Assembly: GCA_040905245.1 (NCBI GenBank)
Contig: JBBDRX010000053.1
Span: 1-39,303, forward strand
Reading direction: 5' to 3'
DNA from: JBBDRX01 sp040905245
GTDB taxonomy: Bacteria > Bacteroidota > Rhodothermia > Balneolales > Balneolaceae
DNA length: 39,303 bases
Translations under genes and position numbers: made by a program
Shown: positions 39,252 through 39,303 of the stretch, piece after piece
How the letters are laid out: each line of letters begins with the position of its first letter
Numbering within the stretch: the stretch's first letter is position 1
The notes under the pieces: generated by a model
What the model saw: the letters and a program-made list of their open reading frames with translations, nothing else
Told to the model about the DNA's origin: nothing
The model's database searches: none

Positions 39252-39303
39252 TCTGTTTTTGACCCGGAGCCGATAACGCTCTGAATTATATATAAAGGGG
39301 ATA

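Noticed and set aside
1..39303. CRISPR arrays, insertion sequences, rRNA genes or prophage
   Set aside because: No regularly spaced repeats, transposase motifs, rRNA sequence or phage structural genes were found on either strand.

Overview
The window is about 39.3 kb of bacterial chromosome, densely coded and without phage, insertion sequence or CRISPR signatures. Several signs point to the Bacteroidota/FCB side, most likely the Balneolota/Rhodothermota branch. The best promoter candidates have the TTG-N19-22-TAnnTTTG form rather than TTGACA/TATAAT. Lipoproteins are frequent, a DUF4369-like thioredoxin-fold lipoprotein and a DUF2795 protein are present, and carotenoid genes are scattered (crtY, a CrtI/CrtD-family desaturase). 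The lineage is an inference, not proven.

Left part (1-16.6 kb). An agmatine-to-putrescine pair (3' end of aguB, then aguA in GTGA overlap) is followed by gatB, a thioredoxin-like lipoprotein, tpiA, purD and a LuxE-like acyl-protein synthetase, all on the + strand. On the - strand lie crtY and a family 2 glycosyltransferase. A YfcE-like phosphoesterase (+) comes next. Then a tightly packed - strand run reads DUF2795 protein, BamA/TamA-like Omp85 protein, cyclic-nucleotide-fold protein, rlmD, carotenoid desaturase. A perfect 12-bp terminator-like hairpin sits between the DUF2795 gene and the Omp85 gene, only 11 nt before the Omp85 start codon.

Middle (16.7-25.3 kb). tatA-gatA-M28 peptidase-prmA form one + strand unit, whose end overlaps the end of a convergent FKBP-queG unit. 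A DEAD-box helicase, a PlsC acyltransferase and a phage-type metallopeptidase follow. A tRNA-Leu(CAA) has its own well-formed promoter.

Right part (25.4-35.8 kb) is the most interesting. It holds a complete but unusual type IV pilus locus: a pilin-like protein with no canonical prepilin leader, its own strong terminator, then a separate operon of PilC-, PilB-, cNMP-fold-, PilT-, PilM/PilN-, PilO/PilP- and PilQ-like proteins. The alignment complex is compressed by fusions (PilM-PilN, PilO-PilP). The secretin ends in a SPOR-like domain in place of an AMIN domain. The PilT-like ATPase has altered Asp-box and AIRNLIRE motifs. The PilC-like protein has a duplicated N-terminal domain. Candidate operators lie in the promoter of each transcript. 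No prepilin peptidase gene is in the window.

End (35.8-39.3 kb). An alpha/beta hydrolase and tadA lie on the - strand. Behind two tandem promoters on the + strand are a small lipoprotein and a periplasmic coiled-coil protein with a C-terminal membrane anchor, both of unknown function.
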